Assembly (NCBI RefSeq): GCF_018279705.1
Contig: NZ_CP036498.1
Coordinates: 3,427,001-3,491,000 of the forward strand
Direction: 5' to 3'
DNA: 64,000 bases
From: Tardiphaga alba
GTDB lineage: Bacteria > Pseudomonadota > Alphaproteobacteria > Rhizobiales > Xanthobacteraceae
Part shown: piece after piece, positions 17,946 through 28,893 of the stretch
Layout: each line of letters starts with the position of its first letter
How positions within the stretch are numbered: position 1 is the first letter of the stretch
The notes under the pieces: model-generated
What the model saw: the letters and a program-made list of their open reading frames with translations, nothing else
Database searches by the model: none
Told to the model about the DNA's origin: nothing
Translations under genes and position numbers: made by a program

Positions 17946-20321
17946 ATGGATTACTTCAAGCGCTTCAACTTCCTCTTTGCCATGCCGACCTTCGATGCGG
18001 ATGACCTTGAAGGCGTTCGCCTCAATCAGATCGTCGAGGAAATCGAGAAATCGGGCTTCGAGGTGGTGAAGGCGCGCAAGCTTGAAGACGCTGCCATCGC
18101 TGTTCAGACCGACGCCGCCATCGGCTGCATGGTGGTGGACTGGGGCAAGAAGGGCCTCGAGGGCAAGACCGCCGCGCTGATCAACCTGATGCGCCGCCGC
18201 GGCCTCGACTTCCCGATCATGCTGCTGATCCGCCGCCAGCGCTTCGAGGACATTCCGGTCGAGGTCCTCGACTTCATCGACGGTTACATCTTCCTCTCCG
18301 AAGAAACCCCGCCCTTCATCGCCAAGAACCTGATCAGCCGCCTCAAGCAATATGCCGAGACGCTGAAGACGCCGTTCTTTGGCGCCCTTGTGGACTATGC
18401 CGAGGAAGGCAACCAGCTCTGGACCTGCCCCGGCCACAATGGCGGCGTGTTCTACAGCCGCTCTCCGATCGGCCGCGTGTTCATGGAACATCTCGGCGAA
18501 GCAGTGTTCCGCGACGACCTCGACAATTCCGTGCTCGATCTCGGCGACCTCCTCACCCATGAAGGCCCCGCCCTTCAGGCGCAGAAGGAAGCGGCGCAAA
18601 TTTTTGGCGCGGAGAAAACCTATTTCGTGCTCAACGGCACCTCGACCTCCAACAAGGTCGCGCTGTCCGCACTGGTCACCGATGACGACCTGGTTCTGTT
18701 CGACCGCAATAACCACAAGGCCGCGCTGCACGGCGCGCTGATGATCTCCGGCGGCACGCCGATCTATGTGCCGACCGTGCGCAATCCCTGGGGCCTGATC
18801 GGCCCGATGAACTGGGATTCCTTCAGCGAGGAAGCGCTGCGCGAGCGCATCCGCACCAATCCCATGGTCAAGGACAAGGATGCCTGGAAACGCGAGCGGC
18901 CGTTCCGCGTCGCCGTCATCGAACAATGCACCTATGACGGCACCATCTACTCAGCCGAGATGATCATCAAGCGCATCGGCCATCTCTGCGACTACATCCT
19001 GTTCGACGAGGCCTGGGCGGGCTTCATGAAATTCCACCCGCTCTATGCCGGCCGCTTCGCCATGGGCCTCAAGGATCTCGGCCCGGATTCGCCGGGCATC
19101 ATCGCCACGCAGTCGACGCACAAGCAGCTCGCCTCGTTCTCGCAGGCCTCGCAGATCCACATGAAGGACCGCCACATCCGCGGCCAGAAGCGCCGCGTCG
19201 AGCATCGTCGCTTCAACGAAAGTTTTATGCAGCACGCCTCGACATCCCCATTCTATCCGCTGTTCGCCTCGCTCGACGTCGGCGCGCAGATGATGAAAGG
19301 CCGCTCCGGCGAAGTCTTGTGGGACGATACGATCCGCCTCGGCATCGAGCTGCGCAAGAAGATGCGCGCGGTGCGCCGCGAATTCGAGGAAAAGGAGTTC
19401 CGCCCGGAACGCCGCTGGTTCTTCGAGCCCTTCGTGCCCGAGCGCGTCCAGATTCCGGATGTCGCGCAGCCCGGCGCCACCCACAGCGTGCCGTGGGAGA
19501 GCATCAGCACCGACCAGCTCGCCACCAATCCCGCTTTCTGGCAACTGACGCCGGATGCCAAATGGCACGGCTTCCCGGATATGGAAGCCGGCTTCGCCAT
19601 GACCGATCCGAACAAGCTGACGGTGCTGACGCCGGGCTTCGATCGCGCCACAGGCGGCTATGCCGAGCATGGCATCCCGGCGCCTGTCGTCGCGCAGTAT
19701 CTGCGCGAGAACCAGATCGTGCCGGAAAAGAACGACCTCAACTCGCTGCTGTTCCTGCTGACGCCGGGCGTCGAGGCCAGCAAGGCCGGCACGTTGGTGT
19801 CGGGCCTCGTCGCCTTCAAGCGCTTCCATGACGAGAATGCTCTGCTCGAAGATGTCATCCCGGAATTCGCGCGCCGCCGCCCGGCGCGCTATGCCGGCGT
19901 GCGCCTGCGCGATCTCTGCGCCGACATGCACAAGTTCTATCGCGCCGCCGATGTCAGCGGCCTGCAGGCGAAGCAGTTCATGGATCAGCATCTGCCGGAA
20001 ATCGCGATGTCGCCCCATGACGCCGCACGCCTGCTGGTGCGCAACGATGTCGACTACCTGCCGATCGACGAGATCGCCGGCCGCATCGCCACCACGCCCT
20101 TCGTCGTCTATCCGCCGGGCATCGCCACCATCGTGCCGGGCGAGCGCCTCACCGAACGCGCGCAGCCGATGATCGATTATCTCAAGATGTTCGAGACCTG
20201 CTTCAACACCTTCCCGGGCTTCGATGTCGAAATCCAGGGCATCTATCGCAAGGTCGATGCAAGCGGCCGGATTCGGCTCTACACCTATGTCGTGTCCGAA
20301 GAGCGGGATCCGAGAAAGTGA
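17946..20321 (+). CDS. Orn/Lys/Arg decarboxylase, PLP fold type I
   Basis: A 791-residue enzyme. Residues about 1-135 form the response-regulator-like N-terminal domain of this family (FLFAMPTFDADD; GCMVVDWGKKG). The large PLP domain starts near 150 (WTCPGHNGGVFY), contains VLNGTSTSNKVA, the PLP-stacking FDRNNHKAALHGAL, and the Schiff-base Lys in ATQSTHKQLASFSQ (about residue 392). The C-terminal domain ends with an SEERDPRK tail. Such enzymes decarboxylate arginine, lysine or ornithine to agmatine, cadaverine or putrescine; the specificity cannot be read here. The size resembles degradative acid-resistance forms. The stop overlaps the start of a GNAT acetyltransferase by four bases, so the two products are made together. 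Confidence 0.92.
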   Translation: MDYFKRFNFLFAMPTFDADDLEGVRLNQIVEEIEKSGFEVVKARKLEDAAIAVQTDAAIGCMVVDWGKKGLEGKTAALINLMRRRGLDFPIMLLIRRQRFEDIPVEVLDFIDGYIFLSEETPPFIAKNLISRLKQYAETLKTPFFGALVDYAEEGNQLWTCPGHNGGVFYSRSPIGRVFMEHLGEAVFRDDLDNSVLDLGDLLTHEGPALQAQKEAAQIFGAEKTYFVLNGTSTSNKVALSALVTDDDLVLFDRNNHKAALHGALMISGGTPIYVPTVRNPWGLIGPMNWDSFSEEALRERIRTNPMVKDKDAWKRERPFRVAVIEQCTYDGTIYSAEMIIKRIGHLCDYILFDEAWAGFMKFHPLYAGRFAMGLKDLGPDSPGIIATQSTHKQLASFSQASQIHMKDRHIRGQKRRVEHRRFNESFMQHASTSPFYPLFASLDVGAQMMKGRSGEVLWDDTIRLGIELRKKMRAVRREFEEKEFRPERRWFFEPFVPERVQIPDVAQPGATHSVPWESISTDQLATNPAFWQLTPDAKWHGFPDMEAGFAMTDPNKLTVLTPGFDRATGGYAEHGIPAPVVAQYLRENQIVPEKNDLNSLLFLLTPGVEASKAGTLVSGLVAFKRFHDENALLEDVIPEFARRRPARYAGVRLRDLCADMHKFYRAADVSGLQAKQFMDQHLPEIAMSPHDAARLLVRNDVDYLPIDEIAGRIATTPFVVYPPGIATIVPGERLTERAQPMIDYLKMFETCFNTFPGFDVEIQGIYRKVDASGRIRLYTYVVSEERDPRK

Positions 20322-20896
20322 ACGTACCAAACGGGACGGAAGCACCGATCATTGTCCGGCCGTCGCGTGACAGCGACGTCGATGCCATGCTCGCAATCTA
20401 TCGCCGCCACATCCGTCAGGGCGTGGAGGAAGGCGTCAGCGACGCCGATGCGATGCAGCCCGACGATCTGCGCGACCGCCGGAAGAACCTAAAGAACAAG
20501 CGCTTCCCGCATATCGTGGCGACGCGGAATGGCGAGGTGGTCGGCTATGCCTATGTGGTCCAGTTCCGGAAGCGGCCGGCCTATCGCTATGCCGTGAAGC
20601 ACTCGATCTATGTGCATCACGATCACACCGGCCAGGGTGTCGGCGGCAAGTTATTGCGCGAACTCATCGACGTCTGCGCCGCCGCCGGCTTCCGCCAGAT
20701 CATCGGCTATATCGACGCCGACAACGCCCCTTCGCTCGGGCTGCACGACCACTTCGGCTTCACGCGGATCGGCACGCTGCCCGGCGTCGCCTATCGCTCC
20801 GGCCGATGGGCCGACACGGTGATGGTGCAACGTTCGCTGGCCGCCGGCGCGACCACGCCGCCGCCGCCCATGCCGCTGTCGGAGCGGATTTCGTAA
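20318..20896 (+). CDS. GNAT N-acetyltransferase, phosphinothricin/methionine-sulfoximine type
   Basis: 192 residues starting at a GTG inside GTGA, the last codons of the decarboxylase gene. The acetyl-CoA loop is YVHHDHTGQGVGGKLLREL (about residues 96-114; Q-G-V-G-G), followed by IIGYIDADNAPSLGLHDHFGF, here seen as IIGYIDADNAP and LHDHFGFTRIG, the hallmark of PAT/MddA acetyltransferases. A proline-rich tail (TTPPPPMPL) follows. Family members acetylate the amino group of phosphinothricin, methionine sulfoximine or related amino acids. Translational coupling suggests it acts on the decarboxylase product or substrate, for example acetylating a diamine; this is inference. Confidence 0.92.
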   Translation: MNVPNGTEAPIIVRPSRDSDVDAMLAIYRRHIRQGVEEGVSDADAMQPDDLRDRRKNLKNKRFPHIVATRNGEVVGYAYVVQFRKRPAYRYAVKHSIYVHHDHTGQGVGGKLLRELIDVCAAAGFRQIIGYIDADNAPSLGLHDHFGFTRIGTLPGVAYRSGRWADTVMVQRSLAAGATTPPPPMPLSERIS

Positions 20897-20929
20897 GCAC
20901 AGCGGGCATCGCCCTGCCCGCAACCGGCA

Positions 20930-21052
20930 TCACGCCGGCGTTCGCATGTGAACGACGTGGCGATCGACGGCGAAATGCTGCGCATTGGCGCCGATGCCGA
21001 TACAGACGGCGATCGCCAATGCGGCCATGATCAGGACAAGTGTCTTAGACAT
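20930..21052 (-). CDS. 40-residue exported or membrane-anchored peptide
   Basis: A small ORF reading MSKTLVLIMAALAIAVCIGI, then GANAQHFAVDRHVVHMRTPA. It has a canonical signal peptide or helix (about 3-22) with a possible cleavage site after GANA, leaving a 16-residue mature peptide with three His. GGGAGG lies five bases before the ATG, a strong ribosome binding site. It stands alone between the GNAT gene and ygiQ. No family is recognised. The combination of a strong ribosome site and signal sequence makes a chance ORF less likely. Confidence 0.55.
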   Translation of the reverse strand: MSKTLVLIMAALAIAVCIGIGANAQHFAVDRHVVHMRTPA

Positions 21053-21324
21053 CGCATCCTCCCGGTCTGAACCTCGATCAAAACGTATGATCGGGACAAA
21101 CGGGAGCAAGCACGGTTACGCGCATTTAATGCGGAACACGCGGCTTCGCGACAGCAGCAATAGAGCTTTGGCCACCAAACTGCGCTGGAATCGGCAAGAG
21201 GCTGCCGGGTCCCCACCCGGACAGCCTCTCTGCGCGGATGTCCGGTCCCCAAGTCGCCGGTGCTGCCGCATGGCCGCAAGCTCCGATTTCGTGGTTGCGC
21301 AAGGTTAACACCGCTTTAATCCGC

Positions 21325-23358
<2,034 letters not shown>

Positions 23359-23788
23359 GCGCCACGCATAAGACTCCGGGAGTCCGAATTCAACGGCGGC
23401 GCTGCATATTGAGCGAGAACGATGCAGTCTTTGCCGGCATTGGCGGGAACTGTGACGGCTTCGCTTCGCAGAAGATTATCTTGGTACCACCACGCACCGT
23501 AAGCGCGCGCGACCGGGGCAAACAAACGCGCCGTTCCGAATGGGTCGCAAGGACGTCCAGAAAGCGCGAAAGATGACAAAATTAGCCATTGCGGAACACA
23601 TATGGAACAGATAGTGTTCGTTCATGATTTGTTTCGAGATTCCGTGGCTTAGTCGTCAAGCGTTGCCCGAACTCGCGAACTGCCCTCGATGAGATGCCCT
23701 GCAAAGGGTGTCTGCAACGAGGTCCTGAAACACACGCGGCGGCCGACGATCTGTCGTTGAAGACCCGTCAACTGAGGATGGCTTTCAG
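23359..23788. other. 430-bp divergent intergenic region, ygiQ / lexA
   Basis: No convincing gene is seen. The region carries the LexA box (23594-23608) and, just after it, GTGTTCGTTC, a second GTTC-rich half-site cluster. The remaining 180 bases before lexA would be its 5' untranslated leader if transcription starts at the box. Confidence 0.6.
23594..23608. promoter_or_regulatory. SOS box (alphaproteobacterial LexA site)
   Basis: GAACACATATGGAAC is an exact match to the GAAC-N7-GAAC direct repeat recognised by alphaproteobacterial LexA. It lies 181 bases before lexA, as expected for autoregulation. ygiQ on the other side could also be affected, but it starts 236 bases away. Confidence 0.9.
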
Positions 23789-24502
23789 ATGCTCACGCGC
23801 AAGCAATACGAACTGCTCCGCTTCATTGACCAGCGACTGAAGGAAGCCGGCGTCCCGCCCTCCTTCGACGAGATGAAGGATGCGCTCGACCTGCGCTCCA
23901 AATCCGGCATCCACCGCCTGATTACGGCGCTGGAGGAACGCGGCTTCATCCGCCGCCTGCCGAACCGCGCACGCGCGATCGAAGTGATCAAGCTGCCTGA
24001 ACTCAACACCGCAGCCCCTGCGAGCGGACGACGCGGCTTCACGCCGAGCGTCATCGAAGGCACGCTGGGCAAGGGCCGCTCCGCGCCCACCCCCGTGGCC
24101 AGCGACGATGACGGCGGCCGCACCATCTCGGTGCCGGTGATGGGCCGGATAGCGGCTGGTACGCCCATCGAAGCGCTGCAGACCCGCAGCCATTCGATCA
24201 GCGTGCCGCAGGATATGCTCGGCAATGGCGAACATTATGCGCTCGAAGTGCGCGGCGATTCCATGCAGGACGCCGGCATTCTCGATGGCGACATGGCGCT
24301 GATCCAGAAATCCGACAGCGCCGACACCGGCGACATCGTCGTGGCGTTGATCGACGACGAGGAAGCCACGCTGAAACGCTTCCGCCGCCGCGGCGCCTCC
24401 ATCGCGCTGGAGCCGGCGAATGCGGCCTATGAGGTTCGCATCCTGCCGCCGAACCGCGTGCGCATCCAAGGCAAGCTCACCGGCCTCTATCGCCGCTACT
24501 GA
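23789..24502 (+). CDS. lexA: SOS repressor LexA
   Basis: A 237-residue LexA. The N-terminal winged-helix DNA-binding domain begins [20 protein letters not shown] and contains the recognition region [21 protein letters not shown] long linker of about 55 residues (80-110) is typical of rhizobia. The Ala-Gly cleavage site is in [10 protein letters not shown] (about residues 123-124). The catalytic Ser is in [10 protein letters not shown] (about 157) and the Lys in EEATLKRF (about 196). RecA-stimulated self-cleavage derepresses the SOS regulon. The SOS box upstream indicates autoregulation. Confidence 0.98.
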   Translation: MLTRKQYELLRFIDQRLKEAGVPPSFDEMKDALDLRSKSGIHRLITALEERGFIRRLPNRARAIEVIKLPELNTAAPASGRRGFTPSVIEGTLGKGRSAPTPVASDDDGGRTISVPVMGRIAAGTPIEALQTRSHSISVPQDMLGNGEHYALEVRGDSMQDAGILDGDMALIQKSDSADTGDIVVALIDDEEATLKRFRRRGASIALEPANAAYEVRILPPNRVRIQGKLTGLYRRY

Positions 24503-24529
24503 GCGATGCGCTCGGTAAAAGCGTGATCT

Positions 24530-24562
24530 GATCCCGAAAACCCATATCCGCTTTTCGGGATC
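24530..24562. terminator. 11-bp perfect inverted repeat between lexA and comEC
   Basis: GATCCCGAAAA (24530-24540) and TTTTCGGGATC (24552-24562) form a stem with an 11-base loop between two convergent genes. The A-rich/T-rich inner ends sit in the loop, not after the stem, so it is an imperfect bidirectional terminator or a REP-like element. Confidence 0.6.
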
Positions 24563-24566
24563 CTGC

Positions 24567-26831
24567 TCAATCGTCCGGCGCGAGATCCGTCTCCGCCGGC
24601 GTTGCATCGACCGGTCCCTGGCGCGTGCGTTGGCCGGTCGAACTCGCAGCTTCCACGGCATCGACAGGTCCGCGCGCCCAGGGCCGCTGCAAGCCGCCTG
24701 TGCGCGTCGTCTCCGCTGAGAAACCGTCACCAACGCGCCGCAGACTGGTCGCTCCCTGCCCCTGCAGCCTCTCGCGATCGATCACCATCGCCCGGCAGTT
24801 GGTGGGCGCCTGCTTCGCGGTGACGATCAACACCGTGCGCTCACAGTCATCACTGAATGCATCCGGCATCAACGTCAGGGCAATCAGGGCGCCATCACCG
24901 AGCGCCGTCACGCAGCCTGACGGATCGCATGACACGCCTTCGCCAAGCGAAGCATCGGTCGGCAATCGCGCATCGGCATCCGCGCCAAGCCATTCCTTGA
25001 CCAAAAACGCATCCTTGCCGCTGCGCATCACATGTAGCCGGCCGTCACGTCCGCGGACAGCCACGCTCTGGCCGTCACCGGCGATCAGCACGTCAGGCTG
25101 CCTTGTGAATGCAGCCCACACTGTTGCCACCGCCAGCGCGATCACGCCCGCATAACGCAACGGCGTGCGCAGCAATGCGAGCAGGATGATGCCGAAACTG
25201 GCTGCGATCAGCGGCCCCGTCCCGAAGGCCGACACGCGACCGATCGCACCGGGGAGCCCTGCCACCCACTTGGACACAAAGATCATCCATTGCAGCCCGA
25301 TCTCCATGATGTGCCAAAACAGACTATCGAAACCGAACGGAATGGCGATCAGGCCCAACAAGCCTGCCGGCATCACCAGTATCGAAACCACCGGCATGGC
25401 CAGCAGATTGGCGATGATGCCGTAAGGCGTGATGCGGTGAAAATGATAGGCCGCATAAGGCATCGTCGCGAGGCCAGCGACCAGCGATGCGAGCAGCAGC
25501 AATGAAAGTTCGCGGCCGCCCCAGAGCGCGATGCGTGCCGTCGTCGAACTCTCGGATGTCGCGAACAAAGCTGGCATGCCGATCTGCACCAGCGCCACGA
25601 GGCCGAGCGTCGCCGCGAACGACATCTGGAAACTCGGATGCACCAGCGCCTCAGGCGTGACGATCAGCACGATCAGCGCCGCGATCGCCAGTGTGCGGAA
25701 GGTGATGGCGCGGCGATCGACCATGACCGCGATCAGCACCACCGCAGTCATGATGAAGGATCTCTGCGTCGCGACCTCGGCTCCCGACAGCAGCAAGTAG
25801 AACAGCGCGGCCAATAATGCCGCCGCAGCCGCAACCTTCTTGATGGGAAACGTCACCGTCAGCACGGGGATCAGCGCCAAGAGCGCGCGCACGACAAAGA
25901 ACACCACGCCGGCGACCACCGCCATGTGATAGCCGGAGATCGACAGTACATGGCCGAGCCCGGAAATGAACATGGCGTCGTTGACGTCCGATGAGATCGC
26001 ATCCCGCCGGCCGGTCAGGAGCGCCGTCGCGATGGCGCGGTTGTCGCCCGTGAGCGACGCCCGAATACGCGCATCGATGGCATCGCGCATGCCCTGCATG
26101 GTGGCGGCATATTGCAGATGCCGCGATGGCGGCGTGGGTGGATCGACCTTCCTGATCGCGCCGGTGACGAAGCCCGAAGCGCCGATGCCCTGGAAATAGA
26201 GATCGCGCGCAAAGTCGTAACCGCCTGGCCGCAGCGGCGCGAGCGGCGGCTGCAAACGCGCCTTCAGCGTGACGAAACTGCCAACCGCAGGCGCCGTCCC
26301 CTTTTTCACCGACAGCCGCACGCGCGTCAGCTTGATCGCGTCCCGCGGCGTCTCCATCGTCGCCACGCGCAGCACGAAACGATCGCTGCGCTCGCGCTCC
26401 TCGCGGGTTTCGACGAAGCCGGTCAGTGCCGCCCCGAAAACCGGCTTCGCCAGAACCTCATGCGCGATGCGCGCACTTTTCCACGTTGCGCAGGCGAAAC
26501 CTGCAGCCAAGGCGGCTGCGAGAAGCATGGTAGGAAATGCAGAAGATCGCCGAAGCAGAATGGCTGCGATGGCAAAAGCACAGGCCGTTGCGGCCGCCAC
26601 CCCAGCCACCGGCTCGCGCTCCGCTGCAAAATACAGCGCGATGCCGGCGCCGAAAGCCACCGGCACCCAGGGCAGCAAACGGCCGGGCCCGGCTTCCGCC
26701 TGCGCCCAGGCGCGGAGCCAGTCGAACGGCCATGTCCAGGAATGATGGGGCGCGAGCGCGCCGGCCGTCGTCGATGGCGGCCATGTGACCGCTCTCGCCT
26801 GATTGCGCTGCTGTCCCCCGCTTTGCTCCAT
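24567..26831 (-). CDS. comEC: ComEC/Rec2 family competence protein lacking a C-terminal nuclease-like domain
   Basis: 754 residues, an inner-membrane DNA-import channel homologue. An N-terminal DUF4131 region (about 60-230) follows a Trp/Pro-rich start. The ComEC competence domain has about eight helices (for example GLGHVLSISGYHMAVVAGVV, near residue 300). The C-terminal 190 residues keep part of the usual beta-lactamase-like region (VLIAGDGQSVAVRGRDGRLH) but no HxHxDH metal motif, so the hydrolase part is degenerate. lexA converges on it. Whether this organism is competent cannot be judged; no pilus genes are present. Confidence 0.92.
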   Translation of the reverse strand: MEQSGGQQRNQARAVTWPPSTTAGALAPHHSWTWPFDWLRAWAQAEAGPGRLLPWVPVAFGAGIALYFAAEREPVAGVAAATACAFAIAAILLRRSSAFPTMLLAAALAAGFACATWKSARIAHEVLAKPVFGAALTGFVETREERERSDRFVLRVATMETPRDAIKLTRVRLSVKKGTAPAVGSFVTLKARLQPPLAPLRPGGYDFARDLYFQGIGASGFVTGAIRKVDPPTPPSRHLQYAATMQGMRDAIDARIRASLTGDNRAIATALLTGRRDAISSDVNDAMFISGLGHVLSISGYHMAVVAGVVFFVVRALLALIPVLTVTFPIKKVAAAAALLAALFYLLLSGAEVATQRSFIMTAVVLIAVMVDRRAITFRTLAIAALIVLIVTPEALVHPSFQMSFAATLGLVALVQIGMPALFATSESSTTARIALWGGRELSLLLLASLVAGLATMPYAAYHFHRITPYGIIANLLAMPVVSILVMPAGLLGLIAIPFGFDSLFWHIMEIGLQWMIFVSKWVAGLPGAIGRVSAFGTGPLIAASFGIILLALLRTPLRYAGVIALAVATVWAAFTRQPDVLIAGDGQSVAVRGRDGRLHVMRSGKDAFLVKEWLGADADARLPTDASLGEGVSCDPSGCVTALGDGALIALTLMPDAFSDDCERTVLIVTAKQAPTNCRAMVIDRERLQGQGATSLRRVGDGFSAETTRTGGLQRPWARGPVDAVEAASSTGQRTRQGPVDATPAETDLAPDD

Positions 26832-26922
26832 CGAACCGCTCGCTCGCCCTGCCGAATGCTATCGGAAGGGCGAGCGGCGACTAGCGGAACGGATGCAGAA
26901 TGCGCGAACTAATCTCAGACGC

Positions 26923-27028
26923 GTAGGATGGGTAGAGCGAAGCGAAACCCATCAGCGGAGCCTGCCGAAAAGACGGAATGATGGGTTTTCGCTTCGGCGC
27001 TATCGCGCCTGCGCTCTACCCATCCTAC
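26923..27028. repeat. 106-bp palindromic repeat, GTAGGATGGG type
   Basis: GTAGGATGGGTAGAGCG (26923-26939) pairs exactly with CGCTCTACCCATCCTAC (27012-27028). Inner CGAAGCGAAACCCATCA pairs with TGATGGGTTTTCGCTTCG with one mismatch. It lies in the gap between the comEC start and the glnS stop and ends two bases before the glnS stop codon. It may act as the glnS terminator. Confidence 0.85.
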
Positions 27029-27030
27029 AA

Positions 27031-28713
27031 TCAGGCCAGCTTGGCGTAGCTGTCGCGCAGGCCGACGGTACGGTTGAACACCGGTTTGCCGGGGGCTGAG
27101 TCCTTGTCACGGCAGAAATAGCCCTGCCGCTCGAACTGCATCGCGCCATCATAGTTGTCGCTCGCCAGCGCCGGCTCCAGCATGGCGCCATCGAGCACTT
27201 CCAGCGAATTCGGATTGATCTGCTCGGCAAAATTCGACGCTTCCGGCGTCGGCGTCGCGAACAGTTGCTCATAGACGCGCACTTCCGCCGGCACCGCATG
27301 CGAAGCACTGACCCAGTGGATCGTCGCCTTCACCTTGCGGCCGTCAGGCGCGTTGCCCCCGCGGGTTTCGGGATCGTAGGTGCAGCGCAGTTCGACCACC
27401 TCGCCCTTGTCGTTCTTCACGACATCCTTGCAGGTGATGAAGAAGCCGTAGCGCAAACGCACCTCGCGGCCCGGCGCCATGCGGAAGAACTTCTTCGGCG
27501 GATCCTCCATAAAGTCCTCGTGCTCGATATAGAGCTCGCGGCTGAACGGGATCTGGCGGGTGCCGAGCGCAGCATCGTCGGGATGGTTGACGGCCTCGAG
27601 CTGCTCGACCTGCCCTTCCGGATAGTTTTCGATGACGACCTTCAGCGGCCGCAGCACCGCCATGCGGCGCGGCGCGGTGCGATTCAGCGTCTCGCGCACG
27701 GCGAAATCGAACATCGAGAGATCGACGGTGGAATTCGCCTTGGCGACGCCGATGCGCTTGATGAATTCGCGCAGGGCTTCTGCGGGAATGCCGCGGCGCT
27801 GCAGGCCGGCCAGCGTCGGCATGCGCGGATCGTCCCAGCCTGTGACATGGCCGCCGCGCACGAGCTCGGTGAGCACGCGCTTCGACAGCAGCGTGTAGGT
27901 CATGTTGAGCCGCGCAAACTCATACTGATGCGGCCGCGATGGGACCGGCAGATTGTCGAGACACCAGTCATAGAGCGGCCGGTGATCCTCGAATTCCAGC
28001 GTGCAGATCGAGTGCGTCACATGTTCGATGGCATCCGACTGGCCATGGGCGAAGTCGTAGCTCGGATAGATTTTCCAGGCCTCGCCGGTGCGCGGATGAT
28101 GCGCATGCAGGATGCGGTAGATCACGGGGTCGCGCAGGTTGATGTTGCCGGCAGCCATGTCGATCTTGGCGCGCAGCACGCGCGCGCCGTTCGGGAATTC
28201 GCCGGCGCGCATGCGCGCGAACAGGTCGAGATTTTCTTCAACCGAACGATCGCGGAACGGGCTGTTCTTGCCGGGCTCGGTCAGCGTGCCGCGGGCAATG
28301 CGCATCTCTTCCGGCGACTGGTCGTCCACATAGGCCTTGCCGGCCCGGATCAGGTGCACCGCCCAGTCATAGAGCTGCTCGAAGTAATCCGAGGCGAAAT
28401 GCAGGTTGCCCTCGCCCCATTCGAAGCCGAGCCAGCGGACGTCGCGCTGGATGGCGTCGATATATTCCTGCTCTTCCTTGGTCGGGTTGGTGTCGTCGAA
28501 ACGCAAATTGCAGCGCCCGCCGAACTCGGCGGCGACGCCAAAATTCAGGCAGATCGACTTGGCGTGGCCGAGATGCAGGTAGCCGTTCGGCTCCGGCGGG
28601 AAACGCGTCACCACGCTTTTGTGCTTGCCGGATTCCAGGTCCGCCGCCACGATGTCGCGGATAAAATCGCGGCCGGCCTCAGAGCCGGTGTCCGCGGTCG
28701 ATTCGTCTGTCAT
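27031..28713 (-). CDS. glnS: glutaminyl-tRNA synthetase
   Basis: A 560-residue class I synthetase charging tRNA-Gln directly. The HIGH motif appears in [19 protein letters not shown] (about residues 42-60), and the KMSKS equivalent in [11 protein letters not shown] (about 271). GlnRS-specific features are the PEPNG signature and the C-terminal beta-barrel anticodon domains. The start [11 protein letters not shown] is chosen; the frame is open further into antisense gltX, which I reject. It is divergent from gltX with 180 bases between. Many alphaproteobacteria lack GlnRS and use GatCAB amidation, so its presence suggests acquisition in this lineage. Confidence 0.97.
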   Translation of the reverse strand: MTDESTADTGSEAGRDFIRDIVAADLESGKHKSVVTRFPPEPNGYLHLGHAKSICLNFGVAAEFGGRCNLRFDDTNPTKEEQEYIDAIQRDVRWLGFEWGEGNLHFASDYFEQLYDWAVHLIRAGKAYVDDQSPEEMRIARGTLTEPGKNSPFRDRSVEENLDLFARMRAGEFPNGARVLRAKIDMAAGNINLRDPVIYRILHAHHPRTGEAWKIYPSYDFAHGQSDAIEHVTHSICTLEFEDHRPLYDWCLDNLPVPSRPHQYEFARLNMTYTLLSKRVLTELVRGGHVTGWDDPRMPTLAGLQRRGIPAEALREFIKRIGVAKANSTVDLSMFDFAVRETLNRTAPRRMAVLRPLKVVIENYPEGQVEQLEAVNHPDDAALGTRQIPFSRELYIEHEDFMEDPPKKFFRMAPGREVRLRYGFFITCKDVVKNDKGEVVELRCTYDPETRGGNAPDGRKVKATIHWVSASHAVPAEVRVYEQLFATPTPEASNFAEQINPNSLEVLDGAMLEPALASDNYDGAMQFERQGYFCRDKDSAPGKPVFNRTVGLRDSYAKLA

Positions 28714-28893
28714 AAGCTGCCTTTCAGATTGCGCCCTATGTGCCAAATCCCGGACGCGCCGCCAAGGGGCAGCCGCACCGGGCTCCCCGGAGTTCCTGGC
28801 CGAAAAGCAGGCATTTTTGCCCATTGGGCAGCGGCGCACGGGTGTGGTACACGGCCGCAACAATCCCATCCGAACAGATCGACTTCGCCTGAC

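Noticed and set aside
18951..20345. Open frame of 464 codons opposite the decarboxylase
   Set aside because: Antisense shadow with no motif; the plus-strand gene has clear PLP-enzyme signatures.
27265..28893. Upstream extension of the gltX frame, opposite glnS
   Set aside because: It is antisense to the motif-rich glnS; GluRS homology begins at 28894.
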